Assembly (NCBI GenBank): GCA_004335835.1
Contig: RWJK01001368.1
Span: 1 to 64,000, forward strand
Direction of reading: 5' to 3'
Origin: Scenedesmus sp. ARA3
Taxonomy: Eukaryota; Chlorophyta; Chlorophyceae; Sphaeropleales; Scenedesmaceae
DNA length: 64,000 bases
Shown here: positions 11,201 to 22,681 of the stretch, one piece after another
Position numbering within the stretch: the first letter of the stretch is position 1
Layout of the letters: every line of letters starts with the position of its first letter
Made by a program: the position numbers and the translations under genes
The notes under the pieces: generated by a model
What the model saw: only the letters and a program-made list of their open reading frames with translations
Told to the model about the DNA's origin: nothing
Databases searched by the model: none

Positions 11201-12953
11201 CGAATCGTAACTCTGATGACGCCAGGTGGCACACCGGCACCTCTCAGCTGCACTGGCGCAGCCCAAGCACACGAGCACAACAACGAGGGGCATCCTCTCC
11301 CGGCATCAATGGTGACGGGCAACTGCCTTGCAGGCTGCAGGTCACACATCGCGCCTGCGCTGCTCCAGTGCAGGCCACGCAGACAAGGCTGTACACACAC
11401 TTGCTGGAGACCTTACAGCCAACAGTGCCACACATCAAAAACAGGCATTGCACGCTCTATTAAACATGCGCTCGCAGGTATGCAGTATAACTATCAACAA
11501 TGGCAGACTAAGTACCCGATTTGACGTGGTAGGCCGCCTTGACGCAACAACCAAGTGCGCTAGCGGCAGGCAGGGACAGCAACACATAGTGCGTTACTGT
11601 GATCTGCAGCCAAAACATGATCATTGGTGAAGCTCTGACAGTGTTGCTGTAGTTGCAGACCAGCACAGCACTTACTTTGGCACCACAATTCTCACGCAAC
11701 AACTCCACACTCTGGCACCACACTTGCCACGCAAGCAAAGTGCTCACCCCGCTTGCTGCCACACCTCGCCATACGGCTGGCCCTGCTGAAGCCACACCAT
11801 TGCCAGCTGCCAGGTGCACGTCTGCAATGACAACACCTTTAACATAGCCATCAGGACTCTTGGGGCTGCAGTTGCTCACGTGTATGTCAAGCTCACCCGC
11901 AAGCCTGCCGCGCACAGCTGTGGGGTGGCCATTTGGCCACGCCCCTGCTTGCATGCATTGCCTCTGCCACGTCAGCCCACAGCCCACCACAGCAACTCAC
12001 CCACGCACACCAAAACACACTGAACTCTGTTGGCTGCGCCACGTCTGACAATCACGAGCACAGGAACATTGTCTGTGGCACAGCCACCCATACAATGCCA
12101 TGGGCGCTACAGCCGCCAGGCACATGCGCACATGGCCGATACAGGCTGGTCAACTTCTAGTTGCGTTCAAGGGACGCTCGTAATCAACACCCCTCCCTAC
12201 TTCTGTCTTCAGGCTGCTGCAGTATCGTAATGCACAGAGGCTGTGCAGCACTGGGCACATACCTAAACAGCAGCACAGCGAATGCTGGCTGCTGCAGGCT
12301 GCGCTGTCAGCACTGCACACAGCACCAGGGTTGAATGGCCCAGGTGTCACGTGTATGTGTGCAATGCGGTGGCTCGACTCTTCAGCACTCTTGTCTAGCC
12401 ACCCTGCTTGTCCCAAGCCCTTGATGTGCACATGCACACACACAGCATGACAGGAGAAAAACGACCGCTGGCAGCACGCATCCCTCGCACACAAATAGGT
12501 AACCCAACGCGACAACACTGTGTCCTGAATCCACCGTTGCTGATCCTATTGGAGCAGTGATGTGCAAGCACTGCTAGTCCCAACACAGCACAGACACAGT
12601 CAGAATCATAATCACAATGCCAAACCATGCAAAATGAAAGGCACCCATGGCAGCACCACTGGTGCACGCACGCAGGGTTACCTTTTTGCAACCCTGGCAA
12701 CACTCACACTCAGTGGAGGCGCAAACTCCCGCCTGCACGCAATTGTCGTCTTTTCCACTCTTGAATCGTGCTCTTGAATCGTGCCAATGCAACGGCATGC
12801 CTCGCTCTCTCAGAAACACCAGCCACTCATGCTCTGTCGGCAGTCTCCATGATTGTGCTTCCCTCTCACCCTCAGCGGTGCTATCAGCGCCACAGGCCGG
12901 CCAAACCTCTCCCTACCACAGCTGCCTAGTTGTCAATGAACCAGGCGGCAAAA

Positions 12954-15900
12954 TCAGCAGCAGTCATACCTTAGAACCATGCAGGGTGCCTGCACCACAC
13001 CAGCGCACGCCGCTCCTGCTGCAGCAGGCTGCAGCTTGACGCGGCTGGCGGCGAGCACACCTGGCCCAAGCCTATTCTGAACAGGGCAGCTGCTTGGCAG
13101 TGCAGCCGCCAGTGCGACAGATGGCAGCACAGCTGCAGTTGGGGCCACAGTCGCGCTGCACACAGCCACTGGGCTTGTCACGGTCAGCACAGGCAGCGAC
13201 AGCTCAGGCACCAGCTGGGCCGACACAGGTGTGGCAGGCACAGAGGAGACAGAGCCGCCGCGGTGCACACTGCCAGGCGGCTGCACCGCCAGGAAGCAGC
13301 GCAGCAACGCGGCCTCGCCAAAGCCCGGGCCCGCCTGCACCTGGTGCGTCAGTGGCACGCCAGTGGGGCTCAGCAGGTGGTGCGTCTCATGCACCGCCTG
13401 CAGCAGCGGCACCAGCAGAAAACACATTAGGTAGGCTCAAATCAAAGTGTATCAGCCACTGTAAGAGCTGAACCCATGTTTCAGCAGGCTATCCTTGCTT
13501 CAATGTGCACTCCCGGAAAATACACACACCAGCTTGAGCTAGCCGCGCCATTGCGCGCTTGCCCCGCCACTGGCTGCGCTGGGCTGCTCCGGCCAGCACT
13601 ACTCGGTGCACGCGAGCAAGACTAGCACCACGCCGCCGCCGCGCACGCACCTGTGCTTTGCCACCGTTCAGCCACGCGCTCGCGCACATCTCCGCGATCG
13701 TGGGCCGCTCCCCGGGGTGGCTGCGCAGCGCCTCGCTCACAAAGTGGCGCGCCGCGGGCGTGATGTGGCGCGGGAAGACCACGTTGGCGGCCATGATCTT
13801 GTGCATCGCGTTGCCGGGGCTGCTGCTGCTGAAGGGCGGGAAGCCCACCAGCAGCTCGTAGGCCAGCACGCCCACCGCCCACACGTCCACGCTGGTGTTG
13901 TACTGCAGCGTGCGGCAGTGCTTGAAGTCCAGCGGGTGCTCCTTCACGGGGCAGCGCAGCACCTCGGGCGCCATGTAGTCCAGTGTGCCTGCGGGGCGCG
14001 TGGACGGCAGTGATGTGGAATGTGATAAAATGGGAGTGGCATGGCATCAAGCAAAGTATATGAGGGACAGGGGCTGTTGACTTTGGCGTGCAGTGTCTGC
14101 TATGGCAGTGGAGAGCAAGGTCAGGCCCTACTGCCTGACAGCAAAGGTAGCCTCTGGGTAGGATTTGGCTGCATGCGCAAGTCAATGCAAGCACAAGGTA
14201 TGCACAACAACCAGGTCGGTGTGTGGGCTGCCACCAGCAACCAGCAGGATGTGCAGCAGTGTATCCTGCCAGGGGTCGCGTGCTGGCTGCGCACCTGCGC
14301 GTGTGACGGCCCGCTCCTGGTTGAGGTCTATGGCCAGGCCAAAGTCGGAGATCTTGAGTGTGCCATTAGCAGACAGCAGCATGTTCTCGGGCTTGATGTC
14401 CCTGCAGGCAGTGCAGGCACAGCAGCCTCTCAGTATGTGCGGCACCACCAAGGGGGGTTTTGACCCTGCAAACTGGCATAGCTGTGCAGGGTGCTAAGCA
14501 CACGGCTGCCAGCAGGGACAGCACAGGCGCTGCAGCCGCGCTGCCACACCTGTGCACGATGCCCTTGCTGTGCATGTAGGCCAGCGCAGACAGGAACGGC
14601 TGCAGCACCAGGTCCACGGCCTGCTGCTCGCCCAGCCGCCCGCCTGCCCTGCGCAGCAACCCGTACAGGTCGCCACCGGCAGCATACTCCAGCACCATGA
14701 CCACATCCTCCCCCTCCTGCAGCAGCAGCAGCAGCAGTAGCAGCAGACATGACGGTAAGAACACAGCAGATGCTGTGTGTGCATATGCATGCAGGCATGA
14801 ATAAAAAAGTGCAGCAACCACCTGTGTATGCTCGAAACTATATTCAAGCTGGCATCCCTCTTTGCAGCAAACTGTGTGCGTGTTATTTAAAGGCCTGCAA
14901 GCAGCGTCCATGCGCACGCCACAGCAGCACGAGCAGCTAGCGTCACCCGCGCACCTGGAAGGCCGCGTACATCTGGATGATGTTGGCGTGCTGCAGGTGT
15001 GCATGCAGGTACACCTCGCGCAGCACCTGGTAGCGGTTGAGCTCGTGCAGGCGGCCAGTGTGGTACACCTTGAGCGCGACATGCTGGCTGCTGCGGCGGT
15101 CAATGGCCTGCAGCGCGGCGACAAACGCAGCACAGACCGCGTCAGGGCCTGCACCCGTAGCCTGCTGGCTTCAAAGTGAATGGGACTACGCATGTCTCTC
15201 AATGATGGTAGCCCTGCACAGCAAGCATAGAACACTGCAGTGCCAGCCACCTGCACGACATAATCACGGCATGCTGCCAGGTGCCACTCACATGGTACAC
15301 GCTGGACGCGTAGCCCCTATACAGCCGCTTGGAGATCCAGAAGTCACTCAAGCTCCACTGCGTGCGCTGCATGCCTGCAGGAAGCAGTGGCGACACCACC
15401 AGCAGCTGCGTAGGCCCAGGGCTGCATGGCTCTGCTGCGCTGGCCTCCACGGCGCCACGCGCAGGGCGCTGCGCAGCAACCTGCCCAGTGCTGGGGCTGC
15501 CAGCTGCGCTGCTGTTGGATACCGCCGGGCTGTGCTGCGCCAGCTGAGCCAGCGGCTCACTGACGACGCAGCCGACTGCTGCTGCTGTTGCAGCAAAAGA
15601 CGCCAGCTGGAAGGCCGGGGGAGGTGCTAGCAGTGGTGCCGGCAGGGGCGCTGAATGCTGGCCAAACACGTCTGAGGGGTCTCGTGCGCATGGCGCAGGT
15701 GATGAGTGGATGCATTGGCAGGCAGCTGCTGCGTCTGCCTCACCCCCCCACCTACTGTCTACTTGCGGCGGTGGTTGCGGCCGCTGCTGGACAGAGCCAT
15801 CACTGTGCCTGTGCAGCCTGAGGCCCACGGCAGGCATCTTGCCTGCACTGCACTGCACATCAGGGCTGCTGCTGCAGTCTGTGGCCTTGCTGTCTGGATG

Positions 15901-16398
15901 ACTGTTTCGGCTGCTAATATGTGAACTGCTGTCCCCAGAATTGCTGCTGCTTGTTGGCTGCAGGCATGGCAGCTGTAGGCACGGCAGCACCGGCCTGCGG
16001 CGCTGTTCTACCTGAGCCTGCTGCACCTGCATTCGCTGCTGCTGCTCATGCTGCTGACTGTGCAGCTGTGACGCATGTGGGCTCCTGGCATCAAGCGCCG
16101 GTTGCTCATCTCCAAGCTCTAGCTCCCAGTCTAAGCTGCTCGCTGTAGTACACGGCGACTTGCGGTCAGCCCCGCACCCGTTGTGCACGCAGTGAGGGCA
16201 GGAGCAGCATGACACGCTGTCAGGGCTCCCAAGGCTCTCACGCCAAGCATCTTCCGGTGCTTCACGAGTGGTGTTTGAAGCAGCGGGCCGTGGCTGCGGC
16301 TGTTGTTGCGTCGAGACTGTAAGGTGATTGTCAAAGGCTCCGGGAGCTTTGAGTAAACGCAGCAACCCGAGGCCTCGCCTGTCGAAGGAAACCGACAT
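12954..16398 (-). CDS. Aurora-like Ser/Thr protein kinase, chlorophyte type
   Basis: Six exons on the minus strand: 16398-15292, 15107-14955, 14716-14550, 14401-14295, 13988-13651 and 13397-12954; 771 aa with consistent phases. Residues 1-350 are low-complexity (Gln, Ser, Pro, Cys). The kinase domain follows: VALKVYH with Lys382, HRDIKPEN at 475-482, DFG at 495-497, then TLDYMAPEVL. After the APE motif there is an insert (about 20 residues with RCPVKEHPLDF) before VDVWAVGVLAYELLVG, a pattern I associate with Aurora-like kinases of green algae. The Gly-rich loop is degenerate (YRGYASSVY). The last exon adds a 147-residue tail beginning VHETHHLLSPTGVPL; if the preceding intron is retained, the frame instead ends at 13489. 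The substrate cannot be inferred. The start is the only ATG preceding the long first exon. Confidence 0.85.
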
Positions 16399-18074
16399 TC
16401 AACGTTTTCGGTCGTTGTCAGGTTCAGCAGTGGACAGGAACATCACTGACGTCAAAAGTGGAGGTGGTCTTTGCTAATTCTACTTGATCCTGCTGCAAAG
16501 CTCAGCAATGCTCAATGCATAGTCATATCTACAGCACAAACCCGTATGTGTGAGGTGAGGATGCCTGATCACACATTCAAATGCGCAAGAGGACGATACA
16601 TGGTTCCCGCCAAACCTGCTTGTGACAAAGTGGCTCCTCCGGAGGTGGCTGGACTGTACACCGCAACGACTGACTCAATACAGTGATCTAACGTCAGCGT
16701 GTGGCTGTTTTTATCCTTGACGGCGTCCACCTTGGGGACGCCTTGTGCTGGACACATGATCACCCACATGGTACCTTCTGCTGGCTAAAGTCAATACCCA
16801 CGACCGACCTTCAAACACCCAGCCATAAACAAGTTATATGTAGCACCACTCACCTTTTCTTTGGCAGCAAGCACACCGCAAGCCTGTCGAGCGGTGCCCT
16901 TGGTCGGCCTCCCTCCCCTTCCAGCGTCATGAACCTATTCTGCCAATTTTAAATATGTTGAACCTGCTCAAGCCACTGTTTTCAGCTCTTGAAGCAACGG
17001 TTTTACGCCAGTGCGCGCTGCCCTGAAGTACTGCTCTCCTCTCGCAATGCCAGCCCACTGATCAAGCTCTCGAAGTTTTTGACTGTGTTCTACGGCCTAT
17101 ATGTGTGGCATTCGTTCCCAGGCACACCATATCCATATAATATCGCGTGGTAAAGAAATCTGCGTTGGTCACTCGCTCTCCCTGCTCTCTTGTGTGTCTA
17201 AGTACTATGAAAGCAAAACTGTTCAACATGCCTTAGCTCCACCGTTTACGGGTGCGACATACTTTGGCATTGCCAGGCAAGATAGAGTATCTCACAGGAA
17301 ATAACAGTTTGACCAACAAATCTCACACCACCGGTTGGCGAGAGGGCTGCCAATTTCTCCGTGTTTGAAATGTTTTATGCTGACCTACATCGGTATTGGG
17401 TTCACGCAGCACCATGCGCATGTCTGATGTGCTGAGTCAGCAGGCACTTGGGTGACCCCCAATGAGTCTGGCAGGCAATTCAGGGGCCTACGGCCAGCTG
17501 GGTCACTAAGTAAAACATGATCCTGCTGGTTACAGTTGAAGGCGGTAGGCAAGGCAAATGCGGGATTATGGTGATCTGGCAAGTGACTTTGTCCTTACTC
17601 TTGGAGCCTGTGCAATGGATCCGCCAGCGCTGCCAGCGCCAGCCAGTGGCTGGCAGTCACTCACGGCGTAAAGCTCGTGTGGCGGTGATTTATAAGCTGC
17701 AGCAGCTCTGCAACACACCTGAAGTAAAAGCGACTGGAAGTCCAGCAACTGCACAACTGGAATGAAGCTCACAGACACTCCTACCGTAGCATGCACCATT
17801 GTATGTGATGGCAGTCATGTTGAGCAACCTTGAGCGTTTGCTTATCACTGGCACTGACAACAGTGGCCACTGTTGTCCATGACTCTTTCAAAGCTACCCA
17901 TGCCAGCCTGGCAACTTGGTTATAACAGTGTAAGTTCACTCGCAGCACAAACCCGATTCGGCCCGACCCCAGGGGCCGCTGCCCCAAACTCTCCCAAAGA
18001 AAAACCCTGCAATGCCAGTCACCAGACTCTGCGCCTTGGCTCACTCTTCTTGCTCAGCGTGCCTGCGCATGCTG
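16399..18074 (-). other. Kinase promoter side and 3' UTR of the CK1-like gene
   Basis: Both flanking genes run on the minus strand. The part near 16,400 should hold the promoter and 5' UTR of the Aurora-like kinase; it is visibly less GC-rich than the rest of the window. The part next to 18,074 should be the 3' UTR of the CK1-like gene, ending near the TTACA (TGTAA on minus) at 17530-17534. No convincing ORF was found. Confidence 0.45.
17530..17534 (-). terminator. Candidate poly(A) signal of the CK1-like kinase gene
   Basis: TTACA on the plus strand reads TGTAA on the minus strand, about 540 bases after the stop codon of the CK1-like gene. Confidence 0.4.
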
Positions 18075-18699
18075 CTATGGGCGGCCTGCACTGCTGCGCA
18101 CGCCGTCGCCGCTGTCACGCACAAATGCCGCAAAGTTCCTGCAGACCTCTTCTACCAACCCTGGCTCGGTGCACAGCGTCTGCTGTTTCAGCCGCCGCAC
18201 AGCCTTAGCCATGGCCACCAGGCAGTCCAGCGGGGCCATCGCTGTCAGCAGCTGGTCAACCTGCTGCACAGCATGCTGCCTGTCTGGTGCTGCCTCTGCA
18301 TCAAAGCGAGCCACATAGTCTGTGATTTCATCTGCATTGCCACCAGCCACACCTGCTGCTGCGGCTGCTGTGCCTGCTGGCGTGGAGGCCTGGCGCTTGG
18401 CCGCGCCCTCAGGCCTGCCACTGCTGTAGCCAGGCCGCGCCTTGGCAGCTGCTGCAGCCTCCCTGTCACGGCTGCGGTCCCAAGAGCTGCCCTTGTCCTG
18501 CTGCTGCAGCTGCTGCTGGCGCTCTCTACTGCGGCTGCGGCTGCGCTGCGAGCTCTGCCTGCTGACCTGCCGCTGCGCCCCATGCTGGGCGTCTGCTGCT
18601 TTGCCTGCTTGCTGACGAACAGCTTGCTGCTTGCTGGGGCCACGAGTGCTGCCGTCAGGTCCAGCATCATCTGCAGGACTTTGTTGTGGGGTGCTGTTG

Positions 18700-18731
<32 letters not shown>

Positions 18732-20005
18732 GCCGGACCTGCACAAAGCAGCACCGATGTACAGCGAGCACATAAGAGCCGTGTGACGCCGCAAAGCAAA
18801 GCAGCCGTTCAGCATGTATGCCCGTCATCGCCACCTGTTCTAGATTTTCTGCTTGGCAAGCTAGTCAGGCAGTCAATACATTTCAGGCAGTCAATACACA
18901 CAAGTACATATCAAATGGCATAGCACAGGCGGCAGGCACAACGCAGCAGCAGCCATCACCCACATGCCAGGCTTGCGTGGTTGGCTGCCGGGAGCTGCAT
19001 TCGCGCGCCTGCGCTTGGCTGCCTGCTGACTGTCAGCAGCTGACCCCGGCGCAGGCCGCTTGCCTGCAACAGGCAACAGCAGCAGCAACAGAGTGCTTCT
19101 GTGGCCAACTGATCCATGACCAACCAAGCACGGACTGCCTTATGCTGGCTACCTGAGTGTATAAGATCAAAGGTTGCTAATCGTTGCGTGGTTTGTGCTG
19201 CTGACTGGCAAGTCATGCATAAGTTTCTAATCCTGTGCCATCCTGATACATCCAGTGTCGTGCGCAGGCGCAATCAATCATTTGTGTTACGCATGCTGAC
19301 GAGCTATGATACGAGTTGCGCAACTGCTGGTCTCACCTGCTGCCGCTGCTGCTGCCGCTGCACTAGCAGCAGCGCCTACTGGCGGTGCGTTTTCGCCTAG
19401 TGGGGACGCAGGGCTGGCCTGCACCTGTTCATGCTGCTGCCCATTTGGCACTGCTGCAGCAACGCCTCCTGCATGCTGCTGCTGCTGCTGCTGCTGATCC
19501 GCCACTCCTTCTATGCCCTGCTGCACAAACTGCTGCTGTTGATCATACTGCACAGCTGCCCACTGCTGACGATCCTGACCCTGCTCATCCAGCTGCTGCT
19601 GCTGCTGCTGGTGCAGCTGCCCTGGCAGGCCAAGCAGTTGGGGCTGTGGGTCTGGCAGCAGCTGCAGGCACTGCCGCAGGTGATCGTAGTCTGGCGCAGC
19701 TGCAAAACTGAGGCCTGCTAGGTGCTTGGAGATAGCAGTCAGAGCCTCTGCAGGCATGCGAGCAAGGGGAGCAGTCACAGCATGAGAAACAGTCTCGTAC
19801 TGATGCAGGTGCAGCACTTTTCAGCAGCCGCAAGCCAATCGAGCTGCTTCAATGCCAAGCTGTGGCACGTTGCCATTTTCTGTCTATTTTCAGCATTGTG
19901 CGCTGCCCTGTACTTGCAACACCATCATGCAGCAGCTCCTACAACTGCCTGAACGTACGCGAGGCTGCAGACAGCAGCTGGGGACAGTTGCAAGCAGCAG
20001 CAGCT

Positions 20006-20039
<34 letters not shown>

Positions 20040-22103
20040 CAGCAGCAGTGCAGTGTGCCTCACCAGGCAGCTGCCCGCTGCGTGACAGCCTGTGAGGGTC
20101 CTGGATGCACAGCTCCTTCTGCTGCTGCACCCAGTGCTTGTCCTTGTCCCGGTCCTGGGGCTGCTGCTCGCCGCCTTCTTTGTCCAGCCGCCATGGCAGC
20201 CAGCCTGATCAGCAGCAGCAGCGGCGGCAGCAGCACGAGCAAAGATCTTTGGCCAGTATACAACCCACAGTACAGCAGATAACAACCACACAGGAACCAC
20301 CATGGCTACAGGTGAGGCCAGAACCAAAGACACACAATATTTGCCAAGCAGTTGACCATGAACAGTTGCCAGCAGCACTGCACAGCAAACAACAGTGCCA
20401 GGCAAACAAAAGTCACCAAGCCAGCCTGCGCAGCCCGCCTCCCCTCACCCTCCAGCAGCTCCGCCAGCATGTACAGCCACGACCACAGGTCATCGCGCCT
20501 GCTCAAGTCCTCGTCCTTGTGCGCATGCACAGAGGCATAGGTGGTGCTGCCGCGGAAGGACGCATCGCTGCGCTGCGGCAGGTGGCTGCCTGCCTCGTCT
20601 GTGTAGCGGCGCGCCAGCCCAAAATCGATGAGCAGCCACGAACCTGAGGACGCATTGCAACAACGGCCGCGTGAGACGTGTTACGCGACACCAGCAGCGG
20701 TGCCGCACGCAGCACATGGGACTGATGATATAGAGCCTTACAAGTGGCGGCGTACAACACAGTTGGAGCCAACAAAGCAGCAGGGATGAAGCACCCGCCA
20801 CGCCGCAGCTGCAGGCCGCGCACCTTTGCCAGCTGCAGCGTTCGGCGGGTCGATGACAAAATTGGCGGGCTTGATGTCTCTGTGGATGATGTGCTGCTCG
20901 TGCAGCTGCTGTATGGCGCTCAGCGTGCTCAGCCCCACTGCCTTCACAGTGGGCAGGTCCAGCCTGCCGTGCCCCGCCTTGCGCGCATCGTACAGCGTCT
21001 CGCCAGCAAGCTGACACAGCAGCAAGGAGTGGCGGTAGCAGCACAGTGCAGCTCACACGGCAGTGCCAGGTGCAAGGCATAATAGGTTGCAGTGACATAC
21101 GGTTGTGCAGCAGGCACGGTGATATGTGCACCCTTGCACTGCTGCGCCATGTGCTCAGTGAATGACTTGGTACCGGATGGGGTGTCAATATCAAGATACA
21201 TCCGCCTGACACTGCATTGTCAGGTGCATTGCAAGCGTGCGCTGGCACGCGCTGCATTTCAGAGCGTGCCCTGCAACATTGGCCTTTGTCTGCTGTTGTC
21301 AACAAGCGTACGCCAGCAGCCTGCTGCCTGTGACTGCTGCTGTGTGGCCCACCAATGCCTTGCAGGAACGCAACTGCCCCCCACCCTGCACCACCAGGTG
21401 TGTTATCCACAAGCTGTACTGTGCAGCTAGCACTGTGTGCAAGCCCTTGCCCACCTGCAGCAGCATGAAGAAGCGCTCCTGGTGCATGCCAGAGCCCTCC
21501 ACTGCCACCACCTGGCTGCAGCCGCCAGACTGCGCTATCTTCTTCATCACCTGCAAGCCACACGGCATGTGCATGAGAGCAGCACCTCTGCTGCAGGGGT
21601 AACAGCTGGCAGCGCTGCACATGATGCTGTAGCACTGCCTGTGACTTGCACCTGCTGCTGGCCAAGTGCACTCCTGCGTGTCACGCTGTTGCTCAACGGC
21701 AGGCCGCCTGGCTTGCTGCCTGCGGCCCACAGTACAATCTACTGCAGCAGTATGCTTGCCTTGTATTCCGCCCTGACTGTGTTGCGGTCTTTCCGCTTTT
21801 CCAGCTTGAGAGCATACTGCAGCACAGGAGAGGTGCAGCAGGCACGATTAGCACTGCATGCAGAGGAACACGGAAGGCAGATGCGCTGGTTGCTGCAGCT
21901 GTTGCATTACAGCAGCTAGGGTTGACCGCTGCTGCGTAAAGCATCGCTTCCTGCAAGCCTGGTCTGCTACTTACGTGCAGATCAGTGCCAGGCAGCCTGA
22001 CTTCCCAGACTTCTGCAAACTGCCCCTCGCCAAGCCTGCGCGTGACCTTGTAGCTGCGGTTGCTGTCATCCCTCACAGTGTCGTTGAGGTGCAACAGCGG
22101 CAT
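18075..22103 (-). CDS. CK1/TTBK-like protein kinase with bipartite NLS and RS-rich C-terminus
   Basis: Nine exons: 22103-21975, 21816-21760, 21550-21455, 21010-20824, 20643-20449, 20204-20064, 19747-19337, 19063-18964 and 18738-18075; 659 aa. The kinase domain fills residues 15-265: RRLGEGQFAEVWE, YALKLEKRK (Lys47), IIHRDIKPANF (Asp139), LLIDFGLARRY (Asp163), then FRGSTTYASVHAHK and RRDDLWSWLYML followed by GWLPWR. These last motifs are diagnostic of the CK1 superfamily and closest to tau-tubulin kinase order. Exon 2 ends with a GC rather than GT donor. After the kinase come a Gln-rich region, a bipartite NLS (KRPAPGS... KRRR, exon 8), an RS stretch (QRSRSRSRERQQQ) and a helical tail. This suggests a nuclear kinase, perhaps linked to RNA processing, which is an inference. 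The exon 8 donor is the least certain junction. Confidence 0.85.
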
Positions 22104-22681
22104 CCTGTTCCTGCTGTTCAGCTGCTAGCTGCTACCCTTCAAGAGCCTTGGGTGGTCATGTACTGCCATGTAGGGTGTGCTGCTGCAGCGCTACTCAACA
22201 CTCCTGCTGCTGATGACATGAGTGTTGTGTGCCAAACCAGCAGCTAGAAAGATCAAACAACCAGTTTGTTCAGTTGTGCCTTGTTTCAACGTTGCATCGC
22301 CCCTCTAAGATTCAAACTGCTTGTTGTGGGGGTTGTGCACTGTGAACAGCAGCAGGACAGCTCCAGGAAGGGTGTGCAGCCTAGCGGGCACGATCTGTGT
22401 TGTTCCTGTCAGATGCAAGCGGCAATACTGAGTTTGAAGAGATAAGCATTGTCGGAATAGCAGCACCAGTGCAGTGTGTCTGTGTGCCTGTTTCAGCGAG
22501 AGTGACTGTCATTGGCTTCAAATCCAACAGACAGAAGGTTGGCGTGCAGACTCAAACACTATCGTGATTTATTCTTGGTTTGGCAGTAGGTTGTCTTTAC
22601 TGTCCTTCGTGCTGCGGCAGCAGTGCTGCCTTGTCCTGCTACCGTCCACTATCCACAACGTATTGCTAGAAAAAAGGTAAA
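22104..22681. promoter_or_regulatory. Divergent upstream region shared by the CK1-like kinase and PMI genes
   Basis: The two start codons are 578 bases apart and point away from each other, so both promoters and 5' UTRs must lie here. No ORF or clear TATA box was identified. An in-frame TAG at 22667-22669 confirms that the PMI coding region cannot extend upstream without another exon. Confidence 0.5.

Larger units (their letters stand above)
6831..12953 (-). other. Gene-poor 6.1 kb block, probably transcribed on the minus strand
   Basis: I found no recognisable protein domain, tRNA or transposon here. Several ORFs of 100-280 codons exist on both strands, but they overlap in different frames and have no family signature. 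The plus strand is C+A-rich throughout, so the minus strand is G+T-rich, as in 3' UTRs and introns elsewhere in this window. The block is directly downstream of the minus-strand kinase gene and may be its very long 3' UTR, one or more non-coding transcripts, or both. Possible minus-strand TGTAA signals (TTACA on plus) are at 11413-11417 and 9342-9346. It contains several small repeats listed separately. Confidence 0.45.

Noticed and set aside
10508..11990. Minus-strand ORFs of 154 and 160 codons in the gene-poor block
   Set aside because: No recognisable domain, no supporting splice partners and no sign of conserved composition.
19986..20050. CAG-rich plus-strand ORF fragments in the CK1-like gene
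   Set aside because: They are antisense to an intron of the minus-strand kinase gene and have no independent support.
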